DNA of 64,000 bases from Martelella lutilitoris (GTDB taxonomy: Bacteria > Pseudomonadota > Alphaproteobacteria > Rhizobiales > Rhizobiaceae). This document shows positions 25,695 through 35,030 of the stretch, in pieces; the stretch's first letter is position 1, and every line of letters begins with the position of its first letter. The DNA lies in the NCBI RefSeq assembly GCF_005924265.1, contig NZ_VCLB01000006.1, positions 1-64,000 of the forward strand, read 5' to 3'. Below the pieces are notes generated by a model. It was given only the letters and a program-made list of their open reading frames with translations. It ran no database searches and was not told the origin of the DNA. Both the position numbers and the translations under genes were made by a program.

Positions 25695-27242
25695 ATGAGA
25701 ACGAGGACGGTGACTTCGAGCCCTGAGCAGGGTGCAGGCGCTTCAGAGGTCTTGAAAGGGGAACATGATGAAGCACCGGACGCGGCCTTGAGTACCGACA
25801 ATCAGTTTTTCGAGCGCTTCTGCACAGCGCTCAAGGCCCATGTGGGCGCCGATGTCTATGCAAGCTGGTTCGGGCGGCTGAAGCTGCACTCCTCTTCAAA
25901 GAGCGTTATCCGTTTCTCGGTCCCGACCGCATTCCTCAAGTCGTGGATCAACAACCACTATCTCGATCTTTTGTGCGAACTGGCGCGCGCCGAGCGCCCG
26001 CAGGTGCTCAAGGTCGAGGTGCTGGTGCGTTCGGCAACGCGCGCCCAGCGTCCGCAGGCGCACGAGGAAAAGCCGAAGCCGGTGCTGCCCCAGCAGACGG
26101 CCATCGCCCGCCCGGTTCCGCGCGCCGTCAACGACCAGCCGCTGATGCCCGATCCCGAAAGCGGGCCGGTCCGCGGCGCGGGCCATGGCGCCAGAACCGT
26201 TTTCGGCTCGCCGCTCGACCCCTTCTTCACCTTCGACAGCTTCGTCGAGGGGTCGTCAAATCGTGTGGCCTTCGCTGCGGCCAAGACCATTGCAGAATCC
26301 GGCATGGCGGCAGTCAGGTTCAATCCGCTCTTCATTCATTCCTCCGTCGGCCTCGGCAAAACGCACCTCCTGCAGGCCATCGCCAACGCCGCTCTGGCCT
26401 CCCCGGACAAGCAGCGCGTTGTCTATCTGACGGCCGAGTATTTCATGTGGAAGTTTGCCACCGCGATCCGTGACAATGATGCGCTGACGCTGAAGGATTC
26501 GCTGCGCAACATCGATCTCCTGGTGATCGACGACATGCAATTTCTGCAGGGCAAGATGATCCAGCACGAATTCTGCCATCTGCTGAACACGCTGCTCGAC
26601 AGCGCCAAGCAGGTCGTGGTCGCCGCCGATCGCGCTCCCTGGGAACTCGAATCGCTTGACCCGCGCGTGCGCTCGCGGCTCACCGGCGGCGTCTCGCTTG
26701 AAATCGAAGCCCCGGATTATGCCATGCGGCTTGAAATGCTGAAGCGCAGGCTCGCCCTCGCCCGGCAGGAAGACCCGTCGATCGACATCGCCGAGAACGT
26801 TCTGGATCATGTCGCCCGCAAGGTGACGGCGAGCGGTCGCGAACTTGAGGGCGCATTCAACCAGTTGCTGTTCCGCCGCTCCTTCGAGCCGGATCTTTCG
26901 ATCGAACGGGTCGACGAACTGCTCGTGCATCTTGTCGGCACGGGCGAGCCGAAGCGGGTGCGTATCGAAGACATCCAGCGCGTGGTCGCCCGACACTACT
27001 GCGTGACGCGCCAGGAGCTCGTCTCCAACCGCCGTACGCGGGTGATCGTCAAGCCGCGCCAGATCGCCATGTTCCTCGCCAAAACCATGACGCCGCGCTC
27101 CTTCCCGGAAATCGGACGCCGCTTCGGCGGACGTGATCACACCACGGTGCTGCACGCGGTGCGCAAGATCGAGGATCTTCTGGAAAAAGACCAGAAGCTC
27201 TCGCAGGAAGTCGAGTTGCTGAAGCGGCTGATCAACGAATAG
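25695..27242 (+). CDS. dnaA: chromosomal replication initiator DnaA
   Basis: AAA+ initiator that binds DnaA boxes and melts the origin. The 515-residue protein has domain I (about 20-100), a variable linker, the AAA+ domain with Walker [14 protein letters not shown] near 217 and Walker [14 protein letters not shown] near 280, and the DNA-binding domain IV with the signature [16 protein letters not shown] near 485. Earlier in-frame starts exist at 25668 (GTG) and 25671 (ATG). The ATG at 25695 is preferred because AAAGGCGGCAAGGA precedes it, but this is not certain. Its leader carries the GANTC cluster; a strong terminator follows. Confidence 0.95.
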   Translation: MRTRTVTSSPEQGAGASEVLKGEHDEAPDAALSTDNQFFERFCTALKAHVGADVYASWFGRLKLHSSSKSVIRFSVPTAFLKSWINNHYLDLLCELARAERPQVLKVEVLVRSATRAQRPQAHEEKPKPVLPQQTAIARPVPRAVNDQPLMPDPESGPVRGAGHGARTVFGSPLDPFFTFDSFVEGSSNRVAFAAAKTIAESGMAAVRFNPLFIHSSVGLGKTHLLQAIANAALASPDKQRVVYLTAEYFMWKFATAIRDNDALTLKDSLRNIDLLVIDDMQFLQGKMIQHEFCHLLNTLLDSAKQVVVAADRAPWELESLDPRVRSRLTGGVSLEIEAPDYAMRLEMLKRRLALARQEDPSIDIAENVLDHVARKVTASGRELEGAFNQLLFRRSFEPDLSIERVDELLVHLVGTGEPKRVRIEDIQRVVARHYCVTRQELVSNRRTRVIVKPRQIAMFLAKTMTPRSFPEIGRRFGGRDHTTVLHAVRKIEDLLEKDQKLSQEVELLKRLINE

Positions 27243-27304
27243 CTTCGCCACTGCCTGCGACAGTCGCAGCGTGATCCAGTTCATGATCAGATAATTAGAT
27301 CAGG

Positions 27305-27335
27305 AATGGCGGCCCGTCGGGCCGCCATTTCTTTT
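27305..27335. terminator. strong terminator between dnaA and the phage-like operon
   Basis: AATGGCGGCCC (27305-27315) and GGGCCGCCATT (27319-27329) form a perfect 11-bp stem with a three-base loop, followed by TCTTTT on the plus strand. It ends dnaA and may also end the convergent spike operon. Confidence 0.9.
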
Positions 27336-27342
27336 GGCTTCG

Positions 27343-27696
27343 TCAGGCGAAGCGCTCGGCGGGCGTTGCCGGCTCCGGCGCGACCACATGGGCCGCCAGT
27401 TCTGCCGGCAGCGTCGCGCCCTCGGCCACACGGAGATTGACGTGGTAGCCGGCGACGGCCGCCATCTCCGGATATTCAACGCCGTCGCCATCAGTCACGG
27501 TCTCGCCGGTCGGGGCATAGACGAGACCATCGCAGACAGCGCCGACAGGCTTGAGCGCCAGCATGCCCGTGGGCAGGCCGGTATCGCGGTAGCCAAGGCG
27601 GATTTCGCCGTCTTCGGCCGGAACTGTCACCCCGGCGGCCTCGATCACCGTCAAAGCATCGGCATGGTCTTCGAACTTCAAAAACACATCACGCAT
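27343..27696 (-). CDS. small protein at the end of the phage-like spike operon
   Basis: A 117-residue acidic protein of unknown family (start MRDVFLKFEDHADAL). It has no signal peptide or membrane segment. Its start overlaps the end of the 430-residue fibre-like gene by 8 bp, which implies co-translation. Small proteins of this kind often follow phage tail or fibre genes as accessory or assembly proteins; that role is inferred from position only. The start at 27696 is chosen over a longer reading inside the upstream gene. Confidence 0.65.
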   Translation of the reverse strand: MRDVFLKFEDHADALTVIEAAGVTVPAEDGEIRLGYRDTGLPTGMLALKPVGAVCDGLVYAPTGETVTDGDGVEYPEMAAVAGYHVNLRVAEGATLPAELAAHVVAPEPATPAERFA

Positions 27697-28981
27697 AGGG
27701 CACCGCCTTTGCCTGGAGGTCCGCATCCGTCATCCGGAACGGCCAGATCACCAGTTGATCGTACCAGCCGGTGGCAAAGCGCTCGGCCGTGGTCGCGTTC
27801 TCGTCGCGGCCAAGATAGATTTTGGCCGTGTCGCACAGAAGCTCCCGGCTTGCCGTCACCACGGCATTGCCATTATAGGAGCCGCCGATCGTGTCGGCGG
27901 CCCTGTCGAAACCGAAGGCGGCGCCGGCGCGCGGCGATGGCCGGGACAGGCCGGAGGCAAGCACAGCGGTCTGATCCACCTCGAGATCGGTTCCGGAATA
28001 GCCAAGCAGCGGATAGTAGCTTGCCCCGCCGACGATCCGGCCGACAAAGCCGGTCAGAGCTTCGAACCGCACCAGAATGGAAGCCTTGTCCCGCTGAAGA
28101 AGCGCGGTAACAGGACCGCTCAGCCGCGCCTTATCGGCCGGCCGGGTGACGGCGCTGCCGCCGCTTGTGATAATGGGAGAGCTTGTCACCGCGGACTGCT
28201 CGAGCTGGGGCAGGATGAAGTACACCACCGCGCCGGGTCGCGCCCGGACGCTGAAGGTCGCGCCGGTCGTTGTTGCGTATCCGTCGAGCGTCACCCGCTG
28301 ATAGGCGGCATTCGTAAAACTGGGGCTGTTGACCACACCGCTGATACGCAGATAGCCCTCGCCCGCCGCCACGCGCACATAGGCCGAGATCGAGTGAAGT
28401 GCCGTGTTGCCCGCATCCCCCGCCGCAACGGCAAAGGCATCCGCCGTCCCGGCCGTGTTGTCCAGCCTGTAGACCTTTCCGGACGCGCAGATCGCGGAAA
28501 GCCCTGCGGCGGAAAGGGCGGCCGTATCGTCAACGACCGAAAGCACAGCCGGCGCGCCGGAGCCGCCCATCCCGTTCAGATCGGTCGGATTGGCGTTGTT
28601 GCACAGCACCTTGTTGGTCGCCGGCCCTTCGAGGAGCAATTGCCGCCGCCCGTTGGTGTGGTCGAAGCGCGGCATGTTTGCCGCCGCAACCCTGATCACG
28701 CCGTCAGGATCGACATAGGTGGCACTGCCGGGGCGGGTGAAAGAGACCAGACGATCGAAGGGAACGGCGGAGAGGATCGCCAGTTCGGACGGTGACGCCG
28801 GAGCGATGCCGGATAACGGGATACGCGTCAGGGCATACTGGCTGCCGGCAAAATCGAGCACCGCTGCCGGTCCGAAATTCCCGCCGCCGCCGGCTGCATC
28901 GGCTCGAAGGTCCGGCGCGACCTGAAACCCGCCGGCGCCCTGATCAGCGCCCGGCACGGATATTTCGTTCGCGATCCTCAT
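27689..28981 (-). CDS. phage-like fibre or spike protein
   Basis: A 430-residue protein rich in Gly, Ala, Thr and Ser with no signal peptide. It carries the segment RPGSATYVDPDGVIRVAAAN followed by RRQLLLEGPATNKVL (about residues 82-125), a pattern that recurs in structural proteins of tailed phages just ahead of a concanavalin/LamG-like jelly roll. The C-terminal half resembles such a carbohydrate-binding jelly roll (KIYLGRDENATTAERFATGW). It is coupled by ATGA to a spike-base-like gene, so a receptor-binding fibre of a phage or gene transfer agent is the best reading. Confidence 0.65.
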   Translation of the reverse strand: MRIANEISVPGADQGAGGFQVAPDLRADAAGGGGNFGPAAVLDFAGSQYALTRIPLSGIAPASPSELAILSAVPFDRLVSFTRPGSATYVDPDGVIRVAAANMPRFDHTNGRRQLLLEGPATNKVLCNNANPTDLNGMGGSGAPAVLSVVDDTAALSAAGLSAICASGKVYRLDNTAGTADAFAVAAGDAGNTALHSISAYVRVAAGEGYLRISGVVNSPSFTNAAYQRVTLDGYATTTGATFSVRARPGAVVYFILPQLEQSAVTSSPIITSGGSAVTRPADKARLSGPVTALLQRDKASILVRFEALTGFVGRIVGGASYYPLLGYSGTDLEVDQTAVLASGLSRPSPRAGAAFGFDRAADTIGGSYNGNAVVTASRELLCDTAKIYLGRDENATTAERFATGWYDQLVIWPFRMTDADLQAKAVPYA

Positions 28982-29241
28982 ACCAGCCCCACCAGTGCGC
29001 CTGCTGTCGTGCCGGTCACAAGCACATGGCTGATGCGAACCGGCAGAACAAAGCCGGAGGGCAGGTTCTCGAAGGTCACGGTTTCGCCGGAGATCAAGGT
29101 CGCGGTCATGTTGCCGCCGATGCCGACATAAACGGCCCGCGTGACCTCTTCCAGCGGCACGGCGTCATCGGGGGTAATCTGGAAACCATCATAGGCCGGA
29201 CTGGTCGGCGTGGCATTGCGTGAGGAAAAACGATCTGTCAT
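28978..29241 (-). CDS. spike base protein, resembling the RCAP_rcc01079 family
   Basis: An 87-residue protein (MTDRFSSRNATPTSP at the N-terminus; AVYVGIGGNMTATLISGETV in the middle; TGTTAGALVGLV at the end). From memory of the family, this matches the small spike base protein encoded outside the main gene transfer agent cluster in Rhodobacter capsulatus, which attaches head spikes that bind recipient capsule. The stop overlaps the start of the fibre-like gene (ATGA). First of three genes transcribed towards dnaA. No other phage or agent genes are in the window. Confidence 0.65.
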   Translation of the reverse strand: MTDRFSSRNATPTSPAYDGFQITPDDAVPLEEVTRAVYVGIGGNMTATLISGETVTFENLPSGFVLPVRISHVLVTGTTAGALVGLV

Positions 29242-29352
29242 GGCAGTTCTCCTGTTAGACGTTGATTTCGGAGAGTCTGCCAGAGCCGCAGCGGGCGGGG
29301 ATTTCAGGGGAACAACGGTGAAAGACGGGGATCAATCGGCTAGACTGAGGCC

Positions 29353-30837
29353 ATGAGCAATCTTTTTGACGCCGAATCAGCCACAAACCTGACCGAGTTT
29401 ACCGTTTCGGAGCTCTCCGGCTCGATCAAACGCACGGTTGAGGACCGGTTCGACCGCATTCGACTGCGCGGCGAGATCTCGGGCTTTCGCGGCCGGCACT
29501 CCTCTGGACATGCCTATTTTTCGCTGAAGGACGAGCGCGCGCGCATCGACGCAGTGATCTGGCGCGGCGTGTTTTCCGGCCTGAAAATCAAGCCGGAAGA
29601 AGGCATGGAGGTGATTGCGACAGGCAAGGTCACCACCTTCCCCGGCGCCTCGAAATATCAGATCGTCATCGAATCGCTGGAGCCCGCCGGCGCCGGCGCG
29701 TTGATGGCGCTCCTGGAGGAGCGGCGCAAGAAACTCGCCGCCGAGGGTCTGTTCGACGCGGAGGCCAAGAAGCCGATCCCCTTCATGCCGCGCGTCGTCG
29801 GCGTCGTCACTTCGCCCACCGGCGCGGTCATCCGCGACATTCTCCACCGCATCACCGATCGCTTTCCCGTTCATGTCGTCGTCTGGCCGGTCAAGGTCCA
29901 GGGCGAGGGTTCCGGCGATGCCGTGGCCGCCGCTATTCGCGGCTTCAACGCGCTGCAGCCGGACGGCCCGATCGAGCGGCCGGATGTCCTGATCGTCGCG
30001 CGCGGCGGCGGTTCGCTGGAAGATCTATGGGGCTTCAACGACGAGGCCGTAGTGCGCGCGGCCTATGAAAGCGACATTCCGCTGATTTCCGCCGTCGGCC
30101 ACGAAACGGACTGGACGCTGATCGATCACGCAGCCGACTACCGCGCGCCAACGCCGACGGGCGCTGCCGAACGCGCGGTTCCGGTGAAAGCGGAACTCGT
30201 CGCCGACCAGGCGCGACAGGCCGCGCGGCTCTCCTCGGCCATGACGCGGCTGATGGACTTCCGTCGCCAGACGCTGACCGGCCTAGCACGTGGTCTGCCC
30301 TCGCTCGACCAGTTGCTGGCGCTTCCGCGCCGCCGTTTTGACGAGGCCGCGCTGCGGCTCACGCGGGCGCTGGAACTCAACACGATCAACAAGCGCCGGA
30401 CATTCGAGCGCAGCGCCTCCGGCCTTTCCGGCATGCCGCAGCGGCTTTCGATGATGGTGGCGCGCGACCGCGAGCAGGTCTTGGTGCTTGCCGCCCGCGC
30501 CGACACGGCGATCACCGCAAACCTCAAGACTTATCGCGCCACCCTTGCGAGCCAGCACCGCGTGTTGAATTCCCTATCCTACAGGAACGTGCTGGCGCGC
30601 GGCTTTGCCGTGATCCGCGACGATGCGAACAGGCCGATTTCACGCGCCGAAGGTCTCGATCAGGGCAAGGCGGTCGAAATCGAATTCGCCGATGGCCGCG
30701 TCAGTGCGGTAACGGGCGAAAGTGTTGCCGCAACCACAGAGCCGGCTAAAGAAACGGCGACGCCCGAAGAACCGAAGCGGCCGCGGAAGAAGCCTGCCGC
30801 CAAAACAAAGCCGCCCGAACAGGGCAGCCTGTTCTGA
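29353..30837 (+). CDS. xseA: exodeoxyribonuclease VII large subunit
   Basis: Catalytic subunit of exonuclease VII, which degrades single-stranded DNA from both ends. The 494-residue protein has the N-terminal OB fold ([20 protein letters not shown], about 15-110), the core with [20 protein letters not shown] near 155 and [17 protein letters not shown] near 225, a helical region, and a basic, proline- and alanine-rich tail ending in GSLF. The small subunit gene xseB is not adjacent. Divergent from the spike operon. Confidence 0.95.
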   Translation: MSNLFDAESATNLTEFTVSELSGSIKRTVEDRFDRIRLRGEISGFRGRHSSGHAYFSLKDERARIDAVIWRGVFSGLKIKPEEGMEVIATGKVTTFPGASKYQIVIESLEPAGAGALMALLEERRKKLAAEGLFDAEAKKPIPFMPRVVGVVTSPTGAVIRDILHRITDRFPVHVVVWPVKVQGEGSGDAVAAAIRGFNALQPDGPIERPDVLIVARGGGSLEDLWGFNDEAVVRAAYESDIPLISAVGHETDWTLIDHAADYRAPTPTGAAERAVPVKAELVADQARQAARLSSAMTRLMDFRRQTLTGLARGLPSLDQLLALPRRRFDEAALRLTRALELNTINKRRTFERSASGLSGMPQRLSMMVARDREQVLVLAARADTAITANLKTYRATLASQHRVLNSLSYRNVLARGFAVIRDDANRPISRAEGLDQGKAVEIEFADGRVSAVTGESVAATTEPAKETATPEEPKRPRKKPAAKTKPPEQGSLF

Positions 30838-30860
30838 GCGGCTCCTAATACGGCCGAAGG

Positions 30861-30879
30861 CCCCGGCACGGAGCCGGGG
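30861..30879 (+). terminator. hairpin after xseA
   Basis: CCCCGGC (30861-30867) and GCCGGGG (30873-30879) form a perfect 7-bp stem with a five-base loop 24 bp after the xseA stop. The T tract is nearly absent, so it may only be a 3' stabiliser. Confidence 0.5.
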
Positions 30880-30907
30880 TTGCTCAAGGACAGAGCCGAA
30901 CGCGCCC

Positions 30908-32164
30908 TCAGTCGGCCCATTCGCCGCCGCGCATCACCGGCGTGGCATTGCCGTCGGCATCGAGCCCGTCAATGTCGATCTTGTCCGAGCCGATCATCCA
31001 GTCGATATGGATCAGCGAGGAATTGCCGCCCCTGGCAGCAATCTCCTCGGCGGAAAGCTTGTCGCCGTCGATGAAGCATTTCGAATAGCACTGGCCGAGC
31101 GCGATATGGCAGGAGGCGTTCTCGTCGAACAGCGTGTTGTAGAACAGGATGCCGCTTGCCGAGATCGGCGAGGAATGCGGCACCAGCGCTACTTCGCCGA
31201 GACGGCGCGCCCCTTCATCCGTGTCAAGCACCTTGTTCAGGACGTCGCCGCCCTTGGCCGCCGCCGCATGCACGATCCGCCCGCCCTCGAACTGAACGCG
31301 GATATCGTCGATCAGCGTGCCCTGATGGGACAGCGGCTTGGTTGAGGAGACGTGACCTTCGACCCTGAGCCGGTGCGGCGTGGTGAACACTTCCTCGGTC
31401 GGGATGTTCGGATTGCAGATGATGCCGTTCTTGGCCATCGAAGCGCCGCCGCTCCATTCATGTTCGTCGGCAAGGCCGATGGTGAGATCGGTTCCCGGCC
31501 CCTGGTAGCGCAGCGCCGAGAAGCGCTTGCCATTGAGCCAGGCCGAACGGGCATGGAGATTGTCGTTATGCTCCTTCCAGGCCGCGATCGGGTCCGGCCG
31601 GTCGACACGCGAAGCCGCGAAGATCGCCTTCGCCAGCTTCGCCACCGCCATAGCGTCCGGGTCATCGGGAAACACCGTCTTGGCCCAGGCCAGCGAGGGA
31701 TAGGAGACGATGTTCCAGTTGATATCGAAGCCGGCGATTTTTTCCAGCGCCGGCTTATAGGCGGCCGAATTCGCCCGGTTGGCACGCGAGACCTTTTCCG
31801 GGTCCTGGGCGGCAAGCAGCATCGGATCGTCGCCCGCGATCGCAAGCCGCGCAGCACCACGCGCGTAGGCCATGCCCATGCCCTCGTAGAGCCAGTTCGC
31901 CGCCTTGTCGAAACTCGCATCATGGGCGTTTTCAAAACGCTCCAGCATTGCCTGCGGATCGGAGAAGATCGTCGTCACCACGCCGGCGCCGGCCCGGTAG
32001 GCATGGCGCGTGATCAGCCGCGTCAGCGGCTGCGCCTCGATCGGCGCGGTCATCACCAGATCCTGCCCTTCCGCCAGATTGAGGCCGACATGCACCGCCA
32101 CTTCCGCCAGTTTTTCCAGCGCTTTGAGATCGATGGGATGGGGAAGTCTGGTCTCGACGGTCAT
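30908..32164 (-). CDS. M29-family metallo-aminopeptidase
   Basis: A 418-residue cytoplasmic leucyl-type aminopeptidase (AmpS/AmpT/PepS group). The metal-site segments are visible: NIPTEEVFTTPHR near 250 with the first Glu, GEVALVPHSSPIS near 320, and YNTLFDENASCHIALGQCY near 340 with the Glu-Asn and His, plus a final HIDWMIGSDKIDIDG. The start at 32164 (MTVETRLPHP) was chosen; the longer reading adds five unconserved residues. It stands alone. Confidence 0.88.
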   Translation of the reverse strand: MTVETRLPHPIDLKALEKLAEVAVHVGLNLAEGQDLVMTAPIEAQPLTRLITRHAYRAGAGVVTTIFSDPQAMLERFENAHDASFDKAANWLYEGMGMAYARGAARLAIAGDDPMLLAAQDPEKVSRANRANSAAYKPALEKIAGFDINWNIVSYPSLAWAKTVFPDDPDAMAVAKLAKAIFAASRVDRPDPIAAWKEHNDNLHARSAWLNGKRFSALRYQGPGTDLTIGLADEHEWSGGASMAKNGIICNPNIPTEEVFTTPHRLRVEGHVSSTKPLSHQGTLIDDIRVQFEGGRIVHAAAAKGGDVLNKVLDTDEGARRLGEVALVPHSSPISASGILFYNTLFDENASCHIALGQCYSKCFIDGDKLSAEEIAARGGNSSLIHIDWMIGSDKIDIDGLDADGNATPVMRGGEWAD

Positions 32165-32346
32165 GAGGGCCTCACGCAATTGGTTTGTCTTGAGACCTAT
32201 CTAGTGTGGTTTGAACGAGAATTGAAGCGCCGTCGCGATACAAACAAGGCCCCTTTCGCCCACCGTTCATCGCTTGACATGTGATTGAAAGTAGCCTCAA
32301 CTCAACCCTAGGTAATATCTCCGCCAGCGAAGGGAGACGGCGAGGA

Positions 32347-33135
32347 ATGTCCTTTCGATCAGAAGCTCTGGCTCTCAGTCTTTTCGCGGCCCTTCTCTCG
32401 GCAGCCGGCCCGTTGGCCGCCAATGAACCGTCCTGGTCCTTCGATGAACACCCACAACCCTATGGCGACCAGCTTACCCCTTCCGAAAGGGATCGTCTCC
32501 GCCAAGCGGACGATCTTGACTGGCCGCGGCGCTGCCCCGCCCGGCTTCAGGCGGCATTCGCCATCTACAAGGCGCACTATCCGAATTACGCCGCCGGCGC
32601 TCCGACCGATGTCGCCCTGAAACAGTGGATGGATTACATGGTCAGCCTTGGCAGCAATGACGCGAGCGGCTGCGTTGTCAGCCTGCTGGAAGTTGCCATT
32701 GATGACCTTCTTTTCAATGAGGGGCCCTTTCCCGACCTCTTTTGCGGAAAGCTCGCGCGGGAACCGACATCCGAGGCCGAACAACGGTTGTCAGCGCTGC
32801 TGGCAAAAATGACGGAATATGCCGGAACGCTGAACAGGGACGCCGTCGAGGCCTTCCTCCGGCTGGGGGAGGACACGGTGACGACGCGGTTCAACCCGGA
32901 TATCCGCTATTTTCTCGAACGCACGCTCGCCTGGCAGACCGGCAAGCCCCTTTCACCGGAATTCAGGGAGATCGTGATCGCTGATATGGGGCAGGAAAGG
33001 TTCGATGACGTCGAAAAGGCCTATGGGCGGAACGATCTTCACGGGGTGATCGAAACCTCGCCGGAATGCACGCCGTGGTCCGACGAGATCGTGCCGAAAG
33101 GGGCGCTGGATGTTGAGACTATATGGCGGCATTGA
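32347..33135 (+). CDS. secreted protein of unknown function, first of a tandem pair
   Basis: A 262-residue protein with a signal peptide (ALSLFAALLSAAGPLAANEP). The start at 32347 has a purine-rich GAGG ahead, whereas the longer reading would bury the signal. The mature part has four cysteines (in CPARL, SGCVVS, LFCGK and SPECTP) and the segments WSFDEHPQPY, LFCGKLAREPTSEAEQR and FNPDIRYFLE that recur in the next gene. No known domain is recognised. The two genes are about 50 bp apart and likely co-transcribed. Confidence 0.75.
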   Translation: MSFRSEALALSLFAALLSAAGPLAANEPSWSFDEHPQPYGDQLTPSERDRLRQADDLDWPRRCPARLQAAFAIYKAHYPNYAAGAPTDVALKQWMDYMVSLGSNDASGCVVSLLEVAIDDLLFNEGPFPDLFCGKLAREPTSEAEQRLSALLAKMTEYAGTLNRDAVEAFLRLGEDTVTTRFNPDIRYFLERTLAWQTGKPLSPEFREIVIADMGQERFDDVEKAYGRNDLHGVIETSPECTPWSDEIVPKGALDVETIWRH

Positions 33136-33187
33136 TCTGACTGGCCTTGCTGACCGAGCACCACAGGGATTTGCGGGGAGAGGTCGA

Positions 33188-33964
33188 ATGCGTTCACTAT
33201 CTGCGGCTTGTCTGCTTCTGTTCACGATCTTCGTGCCGGTCCAGGCAACCGAAAACTGGTCTTTCGCGGACCACCCTCATCCGGATTTTATGGACGAGTA
33301 CAGCGCAGAAGAGGACGCCATGATTGCCGATCTGGAAGCAATGGGGGCTGGAATTAATAATTGCTCTGCCGAAATCGTGTTCGAGTATCTGATCTACAAC
33401 CGACGCTATCCCGAATTCGCTTTCACGCATGAGTTCAAGGAAGGACTGGAAGTCTGGAAGCATCATGTGCTTGAGACCAACCGCGCAGCCTCTTCGTTCT
33501 GCATCGTCATCGAGGTGACCGAGGAACTGCGCGAACTTTATTCCTACGATTTTGCAACACCGACCGAAGGTCTGTTCTGCGGCAAACCTGGTCGTCCGTA
33601 CATCAACGCGGAAGAAAGCCGCATCATGGGGCTTCTCGACAGGCTCGTCAGCTATGCCGCAACCGGAAACTCCTTCGCGCTTCCGGCACTTTCGGAGGTC
33701 GAGGACTGGTCCGACATTCGGCTCAATCCGGATATCCGCTATTATGTCGAAGCCCGGCAGGCACGCCGCTACGGCAACGAGCCGGCGCCGATCCTGCGCG
33801 ACACTGTGATCGCGCTTCAGGGCAAGGACCGGCTCGCCTTTGTCGAGGACGCCATCGCGCGCAATGACCTCTATGCCGTGATCGAGACAAGCCCGCCCTG
33901 CTCGGCCTTCACGCCCGAAGCGCTGGCAAAGGCGCAAGAGGCAGCACGGGGCGATCCGATCTGA
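33188..33964 (+). CDS. secreted protein of unknown function, second of a tandem pair
   Basis: A 258-residue protein with a signal peptide (LSAACLLLFTIFVPVQATEN) and GGGGAGAGG-type purines ahead of the ATG at 33188. It shares with its upstream neighbour the WSFADHPHP start, a LFCGK segment in the middle, LNPDIRYYVE near residue 185 and four mature cysteines at equivalent places (NNCSAE, SFCIVI, LFCGK, SPPCSA). It therefore appears to be a diverged duplicate. Function unknown; the cysteines suggest two disulfides in the periplasm. It converges on ybaK with a 3-bp gap. Confidence 0.75.
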   Translation: MRSLSAACLLLFTIFVPVQATENWSFADHPHPDFMDEYSAEEDAMIADLEAMGAGINNCSAEIVFEYLIYNRRYPEFAFTHEFKEGLEVWKHHVLETNRAASSFCIVIEVTEELRELYSYDFATPTEGLFCGKPGRPYINAEESRIMGLLDRLVSYAATGNSFALPALSEVEDWSDIRLNPDIRYYVEARQARRYGNEPAPILRDTVIALQGKDRLAFVEDAIARNDLYAVIETSPPCSAFTPEALAKAQEAARGDPI

Positions 33965-33967
33965 GGC

Positions 33968-34441
33968 TTATGCGATAATGCCCGCCGTTTCCGCGCCGAG
34001 CGCTTTCACCGCATCGGCCGGCGCCAGCTTCACCTGAAGGCCGCGCTGGCCGCCATTCATGATCACGTAGGGGTGGCCAAGGGCGGCGGCTTCAAAGTCC
34101 ACCGGCACGCGCTTTCTCTGGCCGAAGGGCGAGATGCCGCCGACGTGATAGCCGGAAAGCCGCTCGGCGGCGGGCACATCCAGCATATGCGCATGCTTGC
34201 CCTTGAAGATCGCGGCAAGCTTCTTCATCGAGACTTCGGCATTGGACGGCAGAACGGCGCAGACCGGCTTGCCGTCGACCTCGGCCATCAGCGTTTTCAG
34301 CACCCGCTCGGCCGGCTCGCCGATGGCCTCTGCCGCCTGCAGCCCTACCTTGAAGGCGTTCGGGTCATAGTCATATTGCTGGATCGTGTAGCTGACGCGG
34401 GCCTTGTCGAGAAACCGGGTCGCCTGCGTGGTTTTCGCCAT
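33968..34441 (-). CDS. ybaK: Cys-tRNA(Pro) deacylase YbaK
   Basis: A 157-residue trans-editing enzyme that hydrolyses Cys-tRNA(Pro), correcting mischarging by prolyl-tRNA synthetase. The conserved Lys and Gly motifs of the YbaK/ProX fold are seen in VLKTLMAEVDGKPVCAVLPS (about residue 48) and GYHVGGISPFGQRKRVPV (about 97). Length is normal. It lies 4 bp from the ArsC-like gene and is probably its operon partner. Confidence 0.93.
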   Translation of the reverse strand: MAKTTQATRFLDKARVSYTIQQYDYDPNAFKVGLQAAEAIGEPAERVLKTLMAEVDGKPVCAVLPSNAEVSMKKLAAIFKGKHAHMLDVPAAERLSGYHVGGISPFGQRKRVPVDFEAAALGHPYVIMNGGQRGLQVKLAPADAVKALGAETAGIIA

Positions 34442-34445
34442 CGCC

Positions 34446-34799
34446 TCAGTCCTTGCCGAAAAACGCCGCGTAATCGTCTGGCTTGAAACCGACGATCAGC
34501 CGGTCGCCATCCTCCAGCACCGGACGCTTGATCATCGACGGTTTGGCGAGCATCAGCGCGATCGCCTTGTCCCGGTCGAGATCATGCTTTTCGGCGTCGT
34601 CCAGCTTGCGGAAGGTCATGCCGGCGCGGTTCAGCACCTTTTCCCATCCTGCCTCGTCGCACCAGCGCGAAAGATGATCGCGATCGATGCCGGCCTTCTT
34701 GTAGTCGTGGAACGCATAGGCGACGTCGTGCCCGTCAAGCCAGGTCCAGGCCTTCTTCATCGTGTCGCAGTTTTTAATGCCGTAAAGCGTCGTCGCCAT
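34446..34799 (-). CDS. ArsC/Spx family reductase-like protein (YffB-like)
   Basis: A 117-residue thioredoxin-fold protein. The N-terminal YGIKNCDTMKKAWTWLD carries the single active-site Cys, and PSMIKRPVLEDGDRLIVGF near residue 90 is the conserved ArsC-family segment with the cis-Pro. YffB-type members are likely glutathione-dependent thiol reductases rather than true arsenate reductases. The start at 34799 begins at the fold; the longer reading has no similarity. Confidence 0.88.
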   Translation of the reverse strand: MATTLYGIKNCDTMKKAWTWLDGHDVAYAFHDYKKAGIDRDHLSRWCDEAGWEKVLNRAGMTFRKLDDAEKHDLDRDKAIALMLAKPSMIKRPVLEDGDRLIVGFKPDDYAAFFGKD

Positions 34800-34916
34800 G
34801 GCCTTGGTCCTCGCAATCGGTGGGCTGAGGCCGCGCACACATAATGGGCCCGCCACGCTGCCGTCCTTTAGTGAATGATCGGCCGCTGCCGACACGGTTT
34901 GGCACTCTATTTCTCC

Positions 34917-35004
34917 GTCATGCCGGCCTTGAGCCGGCATCCAGGGTCACACGGATATGCCCTGCCCCCTGGCCCTGGGCCCCGGCTCAGGGCCGGGGTG
35001 ACGG
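34917..35004. repeat. paired palindromic repeat (TCAT...CCAGG / CCTGG...TGAC type)
   Basis: A left unit at 34917-34945 (starting GTCATGCCGGC, ending GGCATCCAGG) and a right unit at 34973-35004 (starting CCCTGGGCC, ending GGGGTGACGG) are each hairpin-forming, in opposite orientation, about 27 bp apart. The same layout recurs at 37672, 45711 and 63828, and the units resemble those around the GIY-YIG gene at 58051-58666. Confidence 0.75.
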
Positions 35005-35030
35005 AAGGAAATAGAGCGGTCAGTCAGCGA

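Noticed and set aside
27300-29241. Complete prophage after dnaA
   Set aside because: Only three spike or fibre-like genes are present, with no capsid, portal, terminase, lysis or integrase genes around.
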